Shown piece by piece: positions 60,536-64,000 of a stretch of DNA of 64,000 bases. Below the pieces are notes generated by a model. The model worked only from the letters and a program-made list of their open reading frames with translations. It searched no databases and was not told the DNA's origin. The position numbers and the translations under genes were made by a program. Source of the DNA: Synchiropus splendidus (taxonomy: Eukaryota; Chordata; Actinopteri; Syngnathiformes; Callionymidae); assembly GCF_027744825.2 (NCBI RefSeq), contig NC_071335.1:18264501-18328500 (forward strand), written 5' to 3'. Position 1 is the stretch's first letter. Every line of letters begins with the position of its first letter.

Positions 60536-63492
60536 TACACTTCTATTTTCAGTCTGCACATGGCATTCTATCGTGGGAACATGCAGTTTAAGCAAAGACT
60601 GAAGCTGTTTTGCTTTGGATTGTTTCAAATATGAAATAGTCCTGGACTCAGACGTCTGTCTTCTTCAAACATTGATCGTTCATTGCTTCAACCTTTTTCT
60701 GGTATGTAATCCCTGTTTGCCAGCTTGGTGAAGGGCAAAGCAGAAACGCTCATCTTTGTAGGTCATGATATCAACATGCAGTGGTGGGGATTTATTTTAT
60801 TTTATTTTATTTTTTGCCTTATTTATTTCAACTACGCGTATAATTATATGTAGTTCTAGCTGTGGTGGGCCGCTCAGTTGATTTAGTGGGTCAGATTTGG
60901 GCTTCAGTTTGACAAATGTGCTGCATACACACGGAAACAAATGAACACACACACACACACAAAGGGAAAAAAAAACTGCTTGGATTCTCATTAAATCTGC
61001 AAAAGGGATCAGAAAATCCCTTTTAATCGTAGGAGCTGTAGTCACTGAACTGATAATCCACTGTGGATTACGCTGACCTGTAATTCTAGGGACAAACACA
61101 GGGTGGCAACTTTCAACTTTAAAGACAACGCACCACATTGGAAGCATAAATACAGTGAGCTGCCTATGAATAAGCCTGGTATGAGGCAACTCCTTTTGAG
61201 AGATTTCATTCACAGATCGATGGTTGGACGGACCTCATACGTCCATTTTCTCGTGTATCAAAGACCTTTTTTTTCTTGCATGTACACAGTAAAACCACAA
61301 AGAAGAAAAGCCTCATGTCCAGCAAGGCAAAACAACAACATAGAATTGTGTCGCTGTTATTCTTTGTCTCCCTCCTGGCCAGACTAGTTGAGATGAATGA
61401 TTTAATCCGCATACCCTTCAGAGAAAGATGCAATCAAAAAACTTCAAACAGCTGCTCGGCACCTAAAAACGGCTGAAAGATAAAAAGAAAGCCTGGGAAA
61501 ATGTATTTTCACCGGTCACCACTGGGTCTGCACATCGTGCCACTCACCCACCGCCGGTGAGGACACAAAGTCATGCATGAATGTTAAAAAGACACGGCAC
61601 ACACGCACGCGTGAGATGCGCACAAATGCATCCACCCTCGCACACATAAGCTTAAAAGCGCTTGTCATTTCCCGCTCCGTCAAAGTAGATAATATAGGCA
61701 TTAATTGAGAGCGCAATCATGCTCTGAAGCCATGGTTCAAAGGAGCTGATAATAAACTGCGATAGGTCCAGCTGATGGAAAATCCAGGCAGGATGCCAGG
61801 CACAGGGAAGCATGAGTGTGCGTGCACGTGTGCGCGAGAGCATCAGGCGGCTCCCCTGTTATTATATCCCTGAAGTATTGTCATCATTTTCAGGGAAAAG
61901 CCGTCCAAAGATGTCAAACACGACGGAAAACAGCTCGGATTATGTGAACTGTCGCAGTCAGTACACGACTCTTATTTATATATATTTGGGAATTTTTGTC
62001 TCAGGAGATATAAATGCTCTAATTTGTTTGAAAATGTGATGACGTGTAAACAATAGAACTTGTTAGGTTCACAAGATTTTGTCTCTTGCTATTTCTGAGT
62101 CTGTGTTTTAACAACAAATCTCATCCAGCAACTCCATGTTTTATTCGCCCTTCTACAGATGACTAAACCAATTACACCCGGGCTGAAGATTAAATATCTG
62201 TAGCCGTAACCAAAGCTCTCCGCAGATCCTCTCAGCACATCCGCGCGTGTCTGCTGGTGCTACTGTGTGTGTACAGGCAGTCACTAACTTGCCTTGTAGC
62301 CAGCCCTGTATTCCTGGTATTGCTGTGGTCGATAAGACAGTGGCATGCAATATTAATGCAACCTTCCAGTGGAGTTGGTAAGAGGCTCGGACAGCCTCCT
62401 CTACTGTTTCACAGAGAACTGAGAGCAAACACAGCGGTGAGGACAAGAGAGGTAGAGGAGAACAGACAGCGGAGAGGAGGTGGGAGGGGAGGGTGGGGGC
62501 CAGAAATGATAAAGACGACATGGAATGTATAAAGACAGGCAGGAGGATGGAAAAGTTGTGCAATAAAGGCGAACGGAAACAAGCTAAAACACCAAAGAAT
62601 GAGGAGGGCAAGGAAGGTCAGAGAGGGAAAGGACATAGAGAAACATAATAGCAGTGGGAGAGCGCTGATACCAGGAGGGAAAGCATGTTGGATTTGAGGA
62701 GAAAAAAAAAAGTAAAAATCCTAACAGTTCTCACCTGAGCTGAACAACTGGAATAGCTTGCTTCATGACAAACTCATTTGAATTCAATGGACAATTGGAT
62801 GGTGACAACTGCTAAACATACACAGACACATGCTTTACATAAGAAGGGGAAATGTCCCACAGGGAAACATGGACACAGGAAGGCAAATAGGTTCTTATTT
62901 ACTGCACCCGATATCTCACTTTGTGTGCACAAAACACAGAGGGCTGCTCCATCGATGGCATGTGACTGACAAAGAGTTTGTGTTGAATCCAGGGTGGAGA
63001 CAAATTTGGGATTGGAAAAATTCAAATTTGACGTGAAATACATTGCTGTTTCCAAGAAACCCCTTCTATTGCCTTGTGGGAACCTCCCAAAGAGATTAAT
63101 AATTGCGAATAATTTGCCTTTTCCAACAAAGATTTTACGTCGATACTGAACACTACTATTGACACACATTGAATTGAAAGGTTCAGCATTCTGAGTGGCA
63201 TGATTCTCGGATACACCAAAGATATCAATTGGAATTTCTCAAAAATCCAATTGTACATTTTTTTTCTTTTCAAATTTAATTCAAATTCATCAAATTTAGA
63301 ATGTTCTGAGGTTTGATAACACTGACTGCTGGAGGGAAATGTACTAATATAGAATTCCTCCCCCAAACCATGAGGTCTAAATGTCCCGATATCTTTGAAG
63401 TGGAAGTGCTTGGCTTCACATATGGAAATGAAAGGCCTCCTAACTTGCTTTGTACGCTTCTTCAGCGCGACCAAAGTATATGTACTGTACAG
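60536..63492. other. no gene; simple repeats and possible conserved block at 61660-61800
   Basis: (TTTTA)n at 60793-60812 and (CA)n at 60945-60961. 61660-61800 (TAATATAGGCATTAATTGAG, GGAGCTGATAATAAACTGCG) is repeat-free and looks like conserved regulatory DNA. The 150- and 152-codon minus frames at 63022-63474 and 62153-62611 lack motifs; the latter reflects a purine-rich plus strand. Confidence 0.35.
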
Positions 63493-63542
63493 TTGTGACG
63501 GGTCAATGAGGTTTCATGAAACACTGTCCTCATTTTCTGAGG

Positions 63543-63557
63543 CCAACAGATGGCACC
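63543..63557 (+). promoter_or_regulatory. CTCF-like motif in left arm of P copy
   Basis: CCAACAGATGGCACC matches NCANNAGRNGGCRSY at all defined positions and faces the motif at 63625. Confidence 0.4.
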
Positions 63558-63624
63558 GTCTGCTGTAAAATGTTTCAACTTGAACAAGAAATTCAACTAA
63601 ACCTCACATCATTTCAAAACCAAG

Positions 63625-63639
63625 AACGCCATCTAGTGG
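63625..63639 (-). promoter_or_regulatory. CTCF-like motif in right arm of P copy
   Basis: Minus strand CCACTAGATGGCGTT, one base off the core (T at the S position). Convergent with 63543-63557. Confidence 0.3.
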
Positions 63640-63689
63640 TCTCTGAAAATTAGGACAGTGTTTCACGATACCTCATCTACCCATCAATA

Positions 63690-63981
63690 GTATGCAGTTA
63701 GTAAGTAGTGATATATGCATTGATTCATAACACAGAGGCATAAAGAAAATGTGCATTGTTGAAGAAAAAGTGAGGTCACATCAAACAACACCGGACAAAT
63801 GAATACCATGACATAAATACTGAATTAAATGACTGTAAAATAATGTTAATAATGTTTTTAAATTCCTCTTCCTGACATTAATGATCGGGGGTTTCAGTTC
63901 ATAATTTCTGTTTTGTTCTGTCCCTTTTGCTCTCTGCCATCTTACTTACACTTGCTCTTCTGCTGGGCCACAAATTCATTT
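63690..63981. other. no feature recognised
   Basis: AT-rich unique-looking sequence. Confidence 0.4.
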
Positions 63982-64000
63982 TAATAATAATAATAATAAT
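63982..64000. repeat. (TAA)n microsatellite running off the window
   Basis: About six TAA units to the last base; the full length is not visible. Confidence 0.9.

Larger units (their letters stand above)
63493..63689. mobile_element. foldback element family P, near-complete copy
   Basis: Starts TTGTGACGGGTCAATGAGG and ends CCTCATCTACCCATCAATA, 197 bp. Order: GTTTCATGAAACACTGTCC, CATTTTCTGAGG, the motif at 63543-63557, ACCTCACATCATTTC, the motif at 63625-63639, TCTGAAAATTAGGACAGTG. This is the best-preserved full copy in the window. Flanks CTGTACAG and GTATGCAG agree at 5 of 8 positions. Confidence 0.88.

Overview
This 64 kb window looks like nuclear DNA of a teleost fish, probably a percomorph. 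The evidence is its repeat content: long (TA)n tracts, several small hAT elements, a TA-targeting mariner-like MITE family, a solo LTR, and LINE 3' ends of kinds common in fish. There is no bacterial-type gene organisation. Nearly all long open frames are translated repeats, mostly (TA)n giving Tyr-Ile runs, or chance. I found no complete protein-coding gene, tRNA, rRNA or CRISPR array. The window is best read as a long intron or a gene-poor intergenic region; a few splice-flanked stretches are offered as weak exon candidates.

Layout. 1-5 kb: a degenerate LINE 3' end, (TA)n and a TA/GATA microsatellite. 5.1-5.8 kb: first copy of family M, a roughly 0.7 kb MITE with TA target sites. 8.5-9.0 kb: a hAT MITE with a perfect 8 bp target-site duplication. 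11-12 kb: a 155 bp tandem duplication and two common fish repeats. 13-22 kb: copies of a foldback element (family P), LINE tails, and a block at 17.6-17.8 kb with promoter-like motifs. 22-30 kb: three copies of an interspersed repeat (family A), a 116 bp tandem duplication, and a B-A-B duplicated block. 34-36.9 kb: P, LINE tails and M copy 2. 42.6 kb: a perfect hairpin. 43-45 kb: LINE tails, (TA)n and two adjacent P copies. 47-48 kb: a solo LTR interrupted by a hAT element. 51-54.8 kb: M copies 3 and 4, the latter inserted into a (TA)n tract. 57.6-58.2 kb: a LINE fragment that interrupts a P copy, then a (TATAA)n array. 58.2-64 kb: mostly unique sequence with one more P copy.

The most interesting observations are two. 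First, family P carries, in each arm of its inverted repeat, a motif matching the vertebrate CTCF core consensus, so its spread could have seeded paired convergent CTCF-like sites. Second, the four copies of family M share a 331 bp core in which I can see no difference, while their ends are clearly diverged. Other leads are a symmetric 57 bp exon candidate at 50.48 kb, a possible 18 nt minus-strand microexon at 48.72 kb, and the NRF1/YY1-like block at 17.65 kb. All sequence comparisons were made by eye within this window; no database search was possible.
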